NCBI RefSeq assembly: GCF_013035315.1
Contig: NZ_WQHP01000001.1
Coordinates: forward strand, 372,001 to 436,000
Direction: 5' to 3'
Source: Ruegeria arenilitoris
Lineage (GTDB): Bacteria > Pseudomonadota > Alphaproteobacteria > Rhodobacterales > Rhodobacteraceae
Length of the DNA: 64,000 nt
A program made the translations under genes and the position numbers. How positions within the stretch are numbered: position 1 is the stretch's first letter; each line of letters begins with the position of its first letter. Below, one piece after another: positions 1 through 8,476 of the stretch. The notes beneath the pieces were generated by a model. It had not been told where the DNA came from. It worked only from the letters and a program-made list of their open reading frames with translations, and did not search any database.

Positions 1-217
1 AATAATGCCGCACGAAAATATCGACGGCCTGAGCTTTGCTCAGTCGCCGTACGTCCAGCCGATCAATCACCCCATCGCCGGAAAGGTCCAACCCCAAGCG
101 TCGCATCGTGTGTTCGGTAACGCCGTATTTCGTTGCACCGCCCGGGTCATCCGGATCATCCACATAACCGCCTTCGCGACCTACAATCTCATCCGCGATT
201 TGCCGTACCGTTTGCAT
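1..217 (-). CDS. GH108-type N-acetylmuramidase / endolysin, partial (C-terminus off the left edge)
   Basis: Reading the minus strand from the ATG at 217 gives an open frame to the window edge, preceded by a strong AGGGGG ribosome-binding site. The 72 visible residues contain the stretch REGGYVDDPDDPGGATKYGV, which is the signature of the glycosyl hydrolase 108 (secretion activator / phage-type muramidase) family, with the catalytic Glu in the EGGY motif. Family members cleave peptidoglycan and are typical phage or gene-transfer-agent endolysins, often beside a holin. The likely neighbour lies outside the window. Product and function are inferred from the N-terminal third only. Confidence 0.75.
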   Translation of the reverse strand, partial: MQTVRQIADEIVGREGGYVDDPDDPGGATKYGVTEHTMRRLGLDLSGDGVIDRLDVRRLSKAQAVDIFVRHY

Positions 218-347
218 GACGCCCCCTCAGCCTGATGTGTGGGGAAACCGTCCCTTGATCCCGTTAATATCCGCAAACGTATAAGGGCGTTGCCCGGCAA
301 ACCCGCGCAACGCCCCAGTTACTGACTTTCAAGCTGCAAAGCCGCCT

Positions 348-794
348 TTAGCTCTGCTCATCTCCTTTGTAGACGCCCTGCTCTTTCAGAGCATCCATGA
401 CCTCTTTCGGCATATAAGTCTCGTCGTGTTTGGCCAAGATTTCAGTCGCTTCAAAGACACCGTTCACGTATGAACCTGTGCCAACCATACCCTGGTTTTC
501 CGAGAACAGATCCGGCAGCACCCCGGTAAATGCCACAGGGACGCTTTCGCCGCCATCGGTAACCACGAAGCGCACCGTCTCACCCTGACCGCGAACGATC
601 GAGCCCTCTTCGACCAATCCGCCAATACGGAAAACCTCGGATGGCGCAGGCGGTTCTGCAATTACCTGGCTGGGAGAGCGGAAGAAGTTGATGCCGTCCC
701 GCATCGCATACCCAATCAGCGCCGTCGACAGTGCCAAAGCGACAGCTGCCAGCATAATAATCTGAACTCGACGACGTTTCTTGAGCGTTTTCAT
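348..794 (-). CDS. ccmE: Cytochrome c maturation heme chaperone CcmE
   Basis: CcmE carries heme covalently in the periplasm and passes it from CcmC/D to CcmF/H for attachment to apocytochromes c. The 148-residue protein has a basic cytoplasmic start (KKRRR), one membrane anchor at about residues 11-30, and the OB-fold domain. The heme-binding His123 lies in the family motif LAKHDETYMP with Tyr127. A GAGGAC ribosome-binding site supports the start. It lies 7 bases downstream of argC on the same strand, so it may be co-transcribed with it. Other ccm genes are not in the window. The 130 bases between this gene and the GH108 gene show no further coding signal. Confidence 0.95.
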   Translation of the reverse strand: MKTLKKRRRVQIIMLAAVALALSTALIGYAMRDGINFFRSPSQVIAEPPAPSEVFRIGGLVEEGSIVRGQGETVRFVVTDGGESVPVAFTGVLPDLFSENQGMVGTGSYVNGVFEATEILAKHDETYMPKEVMDALKEQGVYKGDEQS

Positions 795-801
795 ATCGTC
801 C

Positions 802-1830
802 TCATGGGAATAGTGGGGCCATCATGAGACCCCGGGTTTCATCCTCACCTAACATCAGGTTGGCGTTCTGCAAGGCTTGCCCACTGCTACCTTTTGTCAG
901 GTTATCCAGCGCCCCAATCACGATGGCGCGGCGTTCAATCCGGTCGCCCACGACACCGATATGGCAGAAGTTCGACCCCCGCACGTGGTGGGTCGACGGT
1001 GCCTCGCCAAAGGGAAGCATCTGGATAAAGGGTTCGTTTTCATAGGCTTTGGCCAGCGCCTCGTACACGCTGCTCGGGTCACCTTTGACATAGGTGGTTG
1101 CCAGAATACCGCGGTTGGCCGGGATCAGATGCGGCGTGAATTGAACGTGGACGGTACGCCCGGCCAAAGCCGAGAACTCCTGATCGAACTCACCCAGATG
1201 CCGATGGGTTCCGCCAATCGCATAGGCATTGTAGCCTTCGCTCAGCTCAGCATGCAGAAGGTTTTCTTTCAGTGACCGCCCTGCCCCTGAGACCGCGCAT
1301 TTCAGGTCAAGCACGATGTCGTCCAAATCGATGACGCCAGCCGAGATCAGTGGCCGCAGAACGTACTGCCCTGTCGCCGCATTGCAGCCCGTGCCCGCAA
1401 CCAGTCGAGCATTCCGAATGTCTTCCCGATAGAATTCGGTCAGGCCGTACACGGCCTCTTCCTGCTGCTCCAGCGCGGCATGGGGGTTCCCGTACCACTT
1501 TTCGTATTCATCCGGGTCGCGCAGCCGGAAATCGGCTGACAGATCGATGATCTTGAGGGACTTGGGCAGATCGCGGATGACTTCTTGGCTGGTCTTGTGC
1601 GGTAGGGCACAGAAACACAAATCGATCTGCGAAAAATCGATCTCGGAGATTTTGCACAGATCAGGCAGGTCCATATGCCGAAGATGCGGAAAAACCTGCG
1701 CCATCGATTGGCCCGCTTTGCGCTCGGCCGACAGCGCGACAATGTCCATGTTCGGGTGTTCGGCGATCAGCCGCACCAGTTCGGCGCCGGTGTACCCGGA
1801 TGCGCCCAGAATTGCGATTTTGTGGGTCAT
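802..1830 (-). CDS. argC: N-acetyl-gamma-glutamyl-phosphate reductase
   Basis: This enzyme reduces N-acetylglutamyl phosphate to the semialdehyde with NADPH, the third step of arginine synthesis. The 342-residue protein begins with the Rossmann motif [12 protein letters not shown] (residues 9-20) and has the catalytic Cys149 in [12 protein letters not shown]. Later segments such as GTHRHLGE and [12 protein letters not shown] match the long-type ArgC family. Length is normal. The gene sits upstream of ccmE (7-base gap) and about 94 bases downstream of murI on the same strand. No arg operator or other arg gene is visible nearby. Confidence 0.96.
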   Translation of the reverse strand: MTHKIAILGASGYTGAELVRLIAEHPNMDIVALSAERKAGQSMAQVFPHLRHMDLPDLCKISEIDFSQIDLCFCALPHKTSQEVIRDLPKSLKIIDLSADFRLRDPDEYEKWYGNPHAALEQQEEAVYGLTEFYREDIRNARLVAGTGCNAATGQYVLRPLISAGVIDLDDIVLDLKCAVSGAGRSLKENLLHAELSEGYNAYAIGGTHRHLGEFDQEFSALAGRTVHVQFTPHLIPANRGILATTYVKGDPSSVYEALAKAYENEPFIQMLPFGEAPSTHHVRGSNFCHIGVVGDRIERRAIVIGALDNLTKGSSGQALQNANLMLGEDETRGLMMAPLFP

Positions 1831-1924
1831 GTCAGACCTCTTGCTTCAGTGTGTCACAGAGTACGACCGCCGATGTGACGGTCGATGAATTACGGGATCG
1901 GTTTGGCGTCGTCCTTGACCTAAG

Positions 1925-2734
1925 TCAGGCGGCCTCGAAGGTGATTTGTCGTCGGAGGAACTGCGTTGCCCGGTCGCTAACAAAATCAGGTTTGCCGGTG
2001 GTTAGAAAACCGCCCGTTCCTTCACCTTGCATATTGGGGTGCCGCTGCAGGTAATCCGCAAGACTTTCTGCCACCAGATCACCCTGGCTGAACACCTGAA
2101 CATCGGGGCCAAGCGCCTTCTGAAACGTCTCGGCCATCAGCGGGTAATGCGTGCAGCCCAAAATTGCCGCTTGTGGTTCCGGCATCTTACGCTTCAGGGC
2201 GTCCACATGAGATCGCACAAGCGCTTCGGCCAGAATCATATCACCGTCTTCGATCGCGTCTACAACACCACCGCAGGCCTGCGCCTCGACGTCCACCCCG
2301 ATGGCGCGGAATGCCAGTTCACGCTGAAAAGCGCGGCTGGACACGGTCGCTGGAGTGGCAAACAAAGCGACGTGTTTGACGGCAACCTCACGCGGCGGGC
2401 TGTTGTCGCCCCATTCCCGCTCGGTCAGAGCTTCGATCAGGGGAACAAAGACGCCCAGCACCCGTTTGCCCTCGGGCACGCCTTCTTCCTGCATCCTACG
2501 GAGCGCAGCAGCACTGGCCGTGTTGCAAGCCAGAATCACCAGATCGCAACCCCGGTGCCACAGGTCGCGGACAGCACTGCGTGTCAGATCATAAATGTTC
2601 GCGGCATCCCGCACGCCGTACGGCGCGTGCGCACTGTCCGCAAAATACAAAAAATCAACGTCCGGCAGGCGTTTCTGCGCGGCGTTCAGGACAGTCAGAC
2701 CGCCCAGACCAGAATCAAATATACCTACTGCCAT
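1925..2734 (-). CDS. murI: Glutamate racemase
   Basis: MurI converts L-glutamate to D-glutamate for peptidoglycan synthesis. The 269-residue protein opens with [12 protein letters not shown] (Asp7 and Ser8), has the first catalytic cysteine Cys70 in ILACNTASA and the second, Cys194, in ILGCTHYPL, with a conserved His two residues after it. All racemase hallmarks are therefore present. It is 8 bases downstream of the acyltransferase gene on the same strand, so the two cell-envelope genes are probably co-transcribed. Confidence 0.96.
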   Translation of the reverse strand: MAVGIFDSGLGGLTVLNAAQKRLPDVDFLYFADSAHAPYGVRDAANIYDLTRSAVRDLWHRGCDLVILACNTASAAALRRMQEEGVPEGKRVLGVFVPLIEALTEREWGDNSPPREVAVKHVALFATPATVSSRAFQRELAFRAIGVDVEAQACGGVVDAIEDGDMILAEALVRSHVDALKRKMPEPQAAILGCTHYPLMAETFQKALGPDVQVFSQGDLVAESLADYLQRHPNMQGEGTGGFLTTGKPDFVSDRATQFLRRQITFEAA

Positions 2735-2742
2735 TTGCCCCT

Positions 2743-3621
2743 TCAGGCGCGATGCCGTTCCTCAAATTCGTAGCCGTAGTCATAAGACTTCAACGGCTTC
2801 GGGGACAGCTCATACGTGGCTTTGCGCAAGAAATCCATCATCTTGCGCGTATCCTTGGACAACGGGTCCAGAACATCGCGGCCAATGGGCTTGCCAATCA
2901 CCACATCGACCGGTGTATCAACGCGTTTTTTGAATTCCTTGATCAGTAGGCCCATACGCAGCGTGTTGTGCAAATGGCTGGCGATCTGAAACAAACGCGA
3001 GGTGTGGCCGTCAAAGAAAACCGGCACCACAGTCGCGTTCGACTTGGCCACCATCCGTGCCGTAAACCCGCGCCACCCCGGATCCATTGGGTGCGAAAAC
3101 GGCTTAACACCTGTGCTGACCGTGCCGCCCGGGAAAATCCCGATTGCCCCGCCTTCGCCCAGATAGTTCAGTGCGGTTTTTCGAGTTTCCAGGTTCAGTT
3201 TCATCGCCTCTTTCGTCTCATCAAACGAAATCGGCAGGATGATGCGGTTGATATCTTCGGCCTTGCGAAACACGCGATGCGCCAAAATGCGAAAGTCGCC
3301 TCGGGCTTCGGACAGCATATGGCCCATTATCAACCCGTCCAGAATGCCATACGGGTGGTTGGCGATCAGGATCACAGGACCTGTCTTTGGAATGTTCGAC
3401 AGCGCCCCATCCAAAACGTTCAGCGAAAGGCCATAACGTTCCACCATGACCGACCAGAAGTCGCGACCATTCGCGACCTCTTGCTCATACCCGTCCGCGC
3501 GCTTTATCAAACGCAGTCGGCCGGTGGTGTTCTCCATCAGCCGAATGACCATGCGCCCGCCCTTGGTTTCGGCGGAATAGGCATAAGAGATGTCACGAGC
3601 GACGTGGCGGGGCGAAGGCAT
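2743..3621 (-). CDS. PlsC-like lysophospholipid acyltransferase family protein
   Basis: The 292-residue protein resembles the PlsC/hemolysin-type acyltransferases that move acyl groups onto glycerolipid or ornithine-lipid backbones at the inner membrane. The acceptor motif reads NHPYGILDG (His89 to Asp95), with five residues between His and Asp instead of the usual four, as in a subset of alphaproteobacterial homologues. The FPEG-equivalent motif is GIFPGGTVS at residues 161-169. I chose the ATG at 3621 because it has a CGGAG ribosome-binding site; a longer frame to 3660 lacks one. The true acyl acceptor cannot be told from sequence. Upstream of and nearly touching murI. Confidence 0.8.
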   Translation of the reverse strand: MPSPRHVARDISYAYSAETKGGRMVIRLMENTTGRLRLIKRADGYEQEVANGRDFWSVMVERYGLSLNVLDGALSNIPKTGPVILIANHPYGILDGLIMGHMLSEARGDFRILAHRVFRKAEDINRIILPISFDETKEAMKLNLETRKTALNYLGEGGAIGIFPGGTVSTGVKPFSHPMDPGWRGFTARMVAKSNATVVPVFFDGHTSRLFQIASHLHNTLRMGLLIKEFKKRVDTPVDVVIGKPIGRDVLDPLSKDTRKMMDFLRKATYELSPKPLKSYDYGYEFEERHRA

Positions 3622-3701
3622 TGAGTACTCCGGTTGTTGGCATCTGCTAGATAATAGCAAGTGACAATTTTGCCTAGCTTTCGTGACAGCCTTGTGACGG
3701 G

Positions 3702-6700
3702 TTATTCCGCCGCAGCGCGCAATTCCGGTCCTCCGTTCCGAATGGTTGCCAGCAGTTCTTCGCGTCTTTTTGCGGCCTTAGCCTCATTCTCGCGAAGCAC
3801 GGGTCCAAAGCCGCGTATGTCCAGAGGCAATCGGGCCAAAGCGACGACTGCGTCACGTGTTTGCGCTGTAACCAAGGTCGCTATCTCTTTGATGTCGCGC
3901 TCATATTGCTTGATCAAAGCACGTTCCATCCGTCGCTCGGAGCTGTACCCAAAAATGTCAAACGGCGTACCGCGCAGGACTTTCATTCGCGAAAGCAGTT
4001 TGAGCGGGCCTAACATCCACTCACCGAACGCGCGCTTGCGGGGACGCCCGTCACCGTCCTTGCCGCCTAGAATCGGTGGCGCGAGGTGCAGGGTCATTTT
4101 GAAGTCCCCGTCGAACTCGGCCTTGGCCTGTTCGCGGCTGCGCTGCAACAGGCGCGCGACTTCGTATTCATCCTTGTAAGACAGCAGCTTATGATACCCT
4201 CTTGCGACGGCTTCTTTGACGGCCTCGTCCTCGAACCCGTCAACCAGCTTGCGATATCTCTTGGCCAGGCGCGCGCTCTGATACTCAGTAAGGTGGTTCG
4301 CCCGGAATTCGATAACCTGTTCCAGTGTTTTGGGCAGTTCGGTCAGTTTCGGGCTGAGGATTGCGCTCACCTCTTTCGGGTGCAGCACTGCCCATCGACC
4401 AATGTCAAACGCGCGTTTGTTGCGTTCGACAGCGGTTCCGTTCAGCTCAATCGCTTGAAGCACTGCTTCGTGGCTGATCGGCAGCAGTCCGCGTTGCCAG
4501 GCCGCGCCAAAGACCATCATGTTGGAATAGATCGAGTCCCCCATCACTGCGCGGGCCAGATCGGTAGCATCGAACAGCGACAGATCGTCTTTCAGCCGCG
4601 CCTGCAATGCCAGCTCAAGCCGATCACCGGGGATCTGGAAATTGGTGTCACGGGTAAAGTCACCCGTGACCGTTTCGTGGCTGTTCACGACGGCACCGGT
4701 TTGACCCGTGCGCGTCAGTCCAAGGGTCTTTGCCCCGGCCGAGACAACAAGATCACCCCCGATCAGCGCATGGGCCTCGCCCGTTGCAACACGAATGGCA
4801 CTGATGTCTTCCGGTTTGTTGGCCAAACGACAGTGAATGTGGACCGCGCCGCCCTTTTGGGCCAGCCCCGCCATCTCCATCATCCCGGCACCCTTGCCGT
4901 CGATTTGAGCAGCTTGCGCCAGCACTGCACCCAGGGTGACCACTCCGGTCCCTCCGATGCCGGTGATGACCACGTTATGCGTGCCGTTGATCACCGGCAG
5001 TTGCGGCATCGGCAGGTCGGGCAGATCAATTTCGGTTGTAGCCTCTTTGCGGATTTTGGCCCCTTCCAACGTTACGAAAGACGGGCAAAACCCTTTCAGA
5101 CAAGAGAAATCCTTGTTGCAGCTGGACTGGTCGATGGCGCGTTTACGCCCCAGTTCGGTCTCTTTGGGAACGATCGAGACACAGTTCGACTGCACGCCAC
5201 AATCGCCGCAGCCTTCGCAGATGTCCGAGTTGATAAAGACCCGCTTATCCGGGTCCGGGAATGTACCCCGTTTTCTGCGGCGGCGTTTCTCGGCTGCGCA
5301 GGTTTGCACGTAAACGATGACCGAGACGCCTTCGATCTCGCGGAACTTTTTCTGAACGTTCATCAAGTCTGCGCGCTCAAAGGTCTCTACGCTGGACGGA
5401 AGCGCCTTGAAGTTCACATCTTCTTTTTCGTCGTAAACCAGAGCGACATGGCGCACGCCCATGGCTTTGACCTCAGCCACAATCCGCTCGGCTGTCAGAT
5501 CGCCTTCGTTATCCTGACCGCCGGTCATGGCAACCGCGTCGTTGAACAGGACTTTAAAGGTGATGTTGGTCCCGGCCGACAACGCCGCACGGATCGCTTG
5601 CACACCTGAATGGTTGTAGGTCCCGTCACCCAGATTCTGGAATACGTGATCGGTGGTCGAGAACGGGGCCTCACCGATCCAATTCGCACCCTCTCCGCCC
5701 ATCTGGGTGAAACCGGTGGTTTCCCGGTCCATCCACTGGACCATGTAGTGACAGCCAATCCCTGCATAAGCCCGGCTACCTTCGGGCAATTTGGTCGAAC
5801 TATTATGGGGACAACCCGAACAGAAATACGGCAGACGCGTTGCGATTTCTTCAGCATTGTCCGCACGGCGCGCCTCGGACAGTTTGGCCATCCCGGCGCG
5901 AACACCGTCGGTGTCACGGCCTTCTTCGATGAGGATATCACCGAGTTTTTCGGCAATCATGATCGGGTCCAGGGCACCGCGTGTCGGGAACAACTCCTCG
6001 CGGTGCAGCGTCCCTGCTCCGCCCTTGTACCAACCGTAAACGCGGCGGCCACGGCGGTCGTCAAAGATGGCTTCCTTGACCTGCACCTCGATCAGTTTTC
6101 GCTTTTCTTCAACGATAACAATCAGGTCCAAGCCTTCGGCCCAATCATGGAACCCTGCCATGTCCAGCGGGAAGGTCTGGCCGATCTTGTATGTGGTGAT
6201 TCCTAACCGCTCGGCCTCTGCCTCGTCGATATTCAGCAAGGACATGGCGTGGGTCAGATCCAGCCAGTTCTTACCCGCCGCTACAAACCCGATCTTCGCG
6301 CCCGGCTTACCCCAGACGCGCTTGTCCATCTTGTTGGCGCGCGAGAACGTTTCGGCCGCGAAGCGTTTATAGTCAATGACCCGCGCTTCCTGCAGATGGG
6401 GCGTGTCGCCCAGACGAATGTTCAAACCGCCTTCGGGCATGTCGAACTCGGGCACCACAACGCTCATGCGATCCGGGCTGCCATCGACGACCGAGGTGAC
6501 CTCGATCGTGTCTTTCATCGTCTTCAGGCCGACCCAAACCCCCGCGAACCGGCTGAGCGCGAACCCGTAGATCCCGTAATCCAGGATTTCCTGCACACCC
6601 GCCGGGCTGACGACGGGCATATACATGTCGACCAGCGACCACTCGGACTGATGCAAAACGGTCGAGCTTTCGCCGGTATGGTCGTCGCCCATCGCCATCA

Positions 6701-7121
6701 GGACGCCGCCATGCTTGGCAGTACCGGCCATATTGGCATGGCGCATCACGTCGCCGGACCGGTCTACACCCGGGCCTTTGCCGTACCACAGGCCAAATAC
6801 TCCGTCGAACTTACCATCACCCCGCAGACCTGCTTGCTGGCTGCCCCACAGCGCCGTGGCCGCGAGGTCTTCGTTCAATCCGAACTGAAAGGTGACATCA
6901 CTTTCGGCAAGTTGCTTCTGAGCCCGCATCATCTGCTGATCGACGGCACCCAGCGGCGACCCTCGGTAGCCGGTAACCAAACCTGCCGTGTTCAGGCCCG
7001 CATCGCGGTCGCGCGCCTTTTGCATCAGCATCAACCGCACCAGCGCTTGTGTGCCGTTCAATAGGACCGGATTCTTCTCAAGGTCGAAACGGTCATTCAG
7101 TGATATTTGTGGCTGACTCAT
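3702..7121 (-). CDS. Indolepyruvate ferredoxin oxidoreductase, fused alpha-beta single chain
   Basis: This enzyme oxidatively decarboxylates arylpyruvates such as indolepyruvate to acyl-CoA, reducing ferredoxin or a similar carrier. At 1139 residues it is a single-chain fusion of the archaeal IorA and IorB subunits. In order it shows an N-terminal pyrimidine-binding domain, a CSGCPHN motif, the TPP-binding stretch around GDGTYNHSG to NDAVAMTGGQ, a cysteine-rich cluster-binding segment (CEGCGDCGVQSNC, then further cysteines), the gamma-type domain beginning VITGIGGTGVV, and a C-terminal extension typical of the fused family (DUF6537-like, by recollection). It is transcribed divergently from the LysR gene at 7293. 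Its natural substrate here is inferred from the family only. Confidence 0.93.
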   Translation of the reverse strand: MSQPQISLNDRFDLEKNPVLLNGTQALVRLMLMQKARDRDAGLNTAGLVTGYRGSPLGAVDQQMMRAQKQLAESDVTFQFGLNEDLAATALWGSQQAGLRGDGKFDGVFGLWYGKGPGVDRSGDVMRHANMAGTAKHGGVLMAMGDDHTGESSTVLHQSEWSLVDMYMPVVSPAGVQEILDYGIYGFALSRFAGVWVGLKTMKDTIEVTSVVDGSPDRMSVVVPEFDMPEGGLNIRLGDTPHLQEARVIDYKRFAAETFSRANKMDKRVWGKPGAKIGFVAAGKNWLDLTHAMSLLNIDEAEAERLGITTYKIGQTFPLDMAGFHDWAEGLDLIVIVEEKRKLIEVQVKEAIFDDRRGRRVYGWYKGGAGTLHREELFPTRGALDPIMIAEKLGDILIEEGRDTDGVRAGMAKLSEARRADNAEEIATRLPYFCSGCPHNSSTKLPEGSRAYAGIGCHYMVQWMDRETTGFTQMGGEGANWIGEAPFSTTDHVFQNLGDGTYNHSGVQAIRAALSAGTNITFKVLFNDAVAMTGGQDNEGDLTAERIVAEVKAMGVRHVALVYDEKEDVNFKALPSSVETFERADLMNVQKKFREIEGVSVIVYVQTCAAEKRRRRKRGTFPDPDKRVFINSDICEGCGDCGVQSNCVSIVPKETELGRKRAIDQSSCNKDFSCLKGFCPSFVTLEGAKIRKEATTEIDLPDLPMPQLPVINGTHNVVITGIGGTGVVTLGAVLAQAAQIDGKGAGMMEMAGLAQKGGAVHIHCRLANKPEDISAIRVATGEAHALIGGDLVVSAGAKTLGLTRTGQTGAVVNSHETVTGDFTRDTNFQIPGDRLELALQARLKDDLSLFDATDLARAVMGDSIYSNMMVFGAAWQRGLLPISHEAVLQAIELNGTAVERNKRAFDIGRWAVLHPKEVSAILSPKLTELPKTLEQVIEFRANHLTEYQSARLAKRYRKLVDGFEDEAVKEAVARGYHKLLSYKDEYEVARLLQRSREQAKAEFDGDFKMTLHLAPPILGGKDGDGRPRKRAFGEWMLGPLKLLSRMKVLRGTPFDIFGYSSERRMERALIKQYERDIKEIATLVTAQTRDAVVALARLPLDIRGFGPVLRENEAKAAKRREELLATIRNGGPELRAAAE

Positions 7122-7169
7122 CAGACGCCTCCCCTCGTCAGATCAGTGTGCTTCATTCCTTTGCAGTTT

Positions 7170-7188
7170 AGGTCAAAAATGCTGACCT
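7170..7188. promoter_or_regulatory. Interrupted palindrome (LysR-type T-N11-A box) between ior and lsrB-like gene
   Basis: The arms AGGTCA and TGACCT are separated by seven bases and contain the T-N11-A spacing common to LysR-type operators. It lies in the 171-base divergent gap, 49 bases upstream of the oxidoreductase start. Its half-sites differ from those of the dyad at 8199, so a different regulator may bind it. No binding data exist. Confidence 0.4.
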
Positions 7189-7292
7189 GTATAGCGTCTG
7201 CTGCACAGTTATTGTAACCTTTCAACTGTTTGAATGTAGAACTTGTTACCTATTTCATATAGGGCTTCGGAAGGATAACGAAAGTTGCGGCG

Positions 7293-8198
7293 ATGGATTG
7301 GGACAAGCTAAGGATATTTCACGCGGTTGCTGATGCTGGTAGCCTGACTCATGCAGGAGACAAGCTGAATCTGTCTCAATCGGCAGTCAGCCGCCAAATC
7401 AGAGCGCTTGAAGAGTCGCTTGATTCGACCCTGTTTCACCGCCATGCCCGGGGACTGATCCTGACCGAACAAGGTGAGCTGTTGTTTGATGCAACTTCCG
7501 CCATGTCGAAACGTCTGGACGCCGCGGCCGCCCGCATTCGCGACAGTGAAGAAGAAGTATTCGGTGTACTGCGGGTCACAACAACCTTTGGCTTTGGAAC
7601 ACTCTGGCTGGCCCCGCGCCTGCCGAAGCTTTACGAGCAATACCCCGATCTCAACATCGACCTGATGCTGGAAGAGCGTGTGCTGGATCTTCCCATGCGC
7701 GAGGCTGACGTCGCGATCCGCATGAAAGAACCCAGCCAGGCCGATCTTGTCCGCAAGCGCCTGATGACTGTGCAGATGCAGTTATATGCAACACAAGAAT
7801 ATCTGGAAGAGCATGGCAGCCCTGCCACGCCCGAAGAGATTTCGAAACACCGGCTGATTTGCCAGACGCCCTCGGCGCCTCAGGTTGGTGCCAGCGCGAT
7901 GATGGTTCGGCATCTGATGACGTACAACCCGACCTCTTTGCTGACGGTGAATAACTACTTCGGCGTTTTGCAAGGGGTGCTGCACAACCTCGGGATCGGT
8001 GTGTTGCCGGACTACGTGACGCAGGACTTCCCGCATCTCGTAGCGGTCCTGTCGGACATCGAAACCGCCGATGTTCCTGTCTATCTGGCCTACCCTGAGG
8101 AACTGCGCCATTCCAAGCGCGTCGCGGCCTTCCGCGACTTTGTTCAGGACGAGATTGTTGCGCAGCGCAAGCACCTGAAACAAATGGGAAAACTATAG
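7293..8198 (+). CDS. LysR-family regulator of the LsrB/VtlR type
   Basis: The 301-residue protein begins MDWDKLRIFHAVADAGS and has the winged helix-turn-helix (about residues 3-62, LSQSAVSRQIRALEE) followed by FHRHARGLILTEQGE. This N-terminus closely resembles, from memory, Agrobacterium/Sinorhizobium LsrB and Brucella VtlR, regulators of redox, envelope and small-RNA genes. The remainder is a substrate-binding type effector domain. It is divergent from the oxidoreductase gene. In rhizobia the lsrB locus neighbours AbcR small-RNA genes, and a structured, terminator-ended region follows this gene too. Assignment to the LsrB branch is by remembered similarity, not alignment. Confidence 0.85.
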   Translation: MDWDKLRIFHAVADAGSLTHAGDKLNLSQSAVSRQIRALEESLDSTLFHRHARGLILTEQGELLFDATSAMSKRLDAAAARIRDSEEEVFGVLRVTTTFGFGTLWLAPRLPKLYEQYPDLNIDLMLEERVLDLPMREADVAIRMKEPSQADLVRKRLMTVQMQLYATQEYLEEHGSPATPEEISKHRLICQTPSAPQVGASAMMVRHLMTYNPTSLLTVNNYFGVLQGVLHNLGIGVLPDYVTQDFPHLVAVLSDIETADVPVYLAYPEELRHSKRVAAFRDFVQDEIVAQRKHLKQMGKL

Positions 8199-8217
8199 CT
8201 ATGCGCAAATAGCATAG
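8199..8217. promoter_or_regulatory. LysR-type dyad CTATGC-N7-GCATAG
   Basis: A perfect six-base inverted repeat with a seven-base spacer starts immediately after the lsrB-like stop codon. Its T at 8202 and A at 8214 satisfy the T-N11-A rule. Placed just upstream of the candidate small RNA, it could be the site through which the LysR protein controls that RNA. It could alternatively form a weak hairpin at the mRNA end. Confidence 0.45.
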
Positions 8218-8230
8218 CGGACATGTTCAG

Positions 8231-8366
8231 CGATCAGTCTTAAAACCCTTGATCGTTCACAGACTGCTCCCTAAATCAGCACTCGAAGGCGGTGATGCTG
8301 AAACGCTCATCATCTTCATACCTCCCTGTTGGACTTCGGCCGAGCTTAGTGCTCGGCCTTTTTTTT
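8231..8366 (+). ncRNA. Candidate AbcR-like (alpha-r15-like) trans-acting small RNA
   Basis: The gap after the LysR gene has no plausible protein but is rich in structure: a dyad CGATCA/TGATCG (8231-8255), a small stem TGCT/AGCA around 8265-8281, a stem GTGATG/CATCAT (8292-8313) and a perfect terminator. CTCCCT occurs twice (8267-8272 and 8322-8327), the second in a predicted unpaired linker and the first partly in a loop. Such anti-Shine-Dalgarno CU-rich elements are a hallmark of AbcR RNAs, which lie beside lsrB in rhizobia. The 5' end is uncertain: TTGATC at 8249 and TAAATC at 8272 would give a start near 8284. An alternative is a long 3' untranslated region of the LysR mRNA. Confidence 0.5.
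8338..8366 (+). terminator. Rho-independent terminator
   Basis: Perfect eight-base stem GGCCGAGC / GCTCGGCC with loop TTAGT, followed by eight consecutive T. It ends the LysR transcript and/or the candidate small RNA. Confidence 0.92.
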
Positions 8367-8476
8367 GGTCTTCGCTCTGATTTCGCGCGCCATGGGGCGA
8401 AACATCTGGGAAAATCCGGCACTTAGTCCTATGATCACGCAAAAATCATCAAGACTTAAGGTCGAGGACAGATTCG

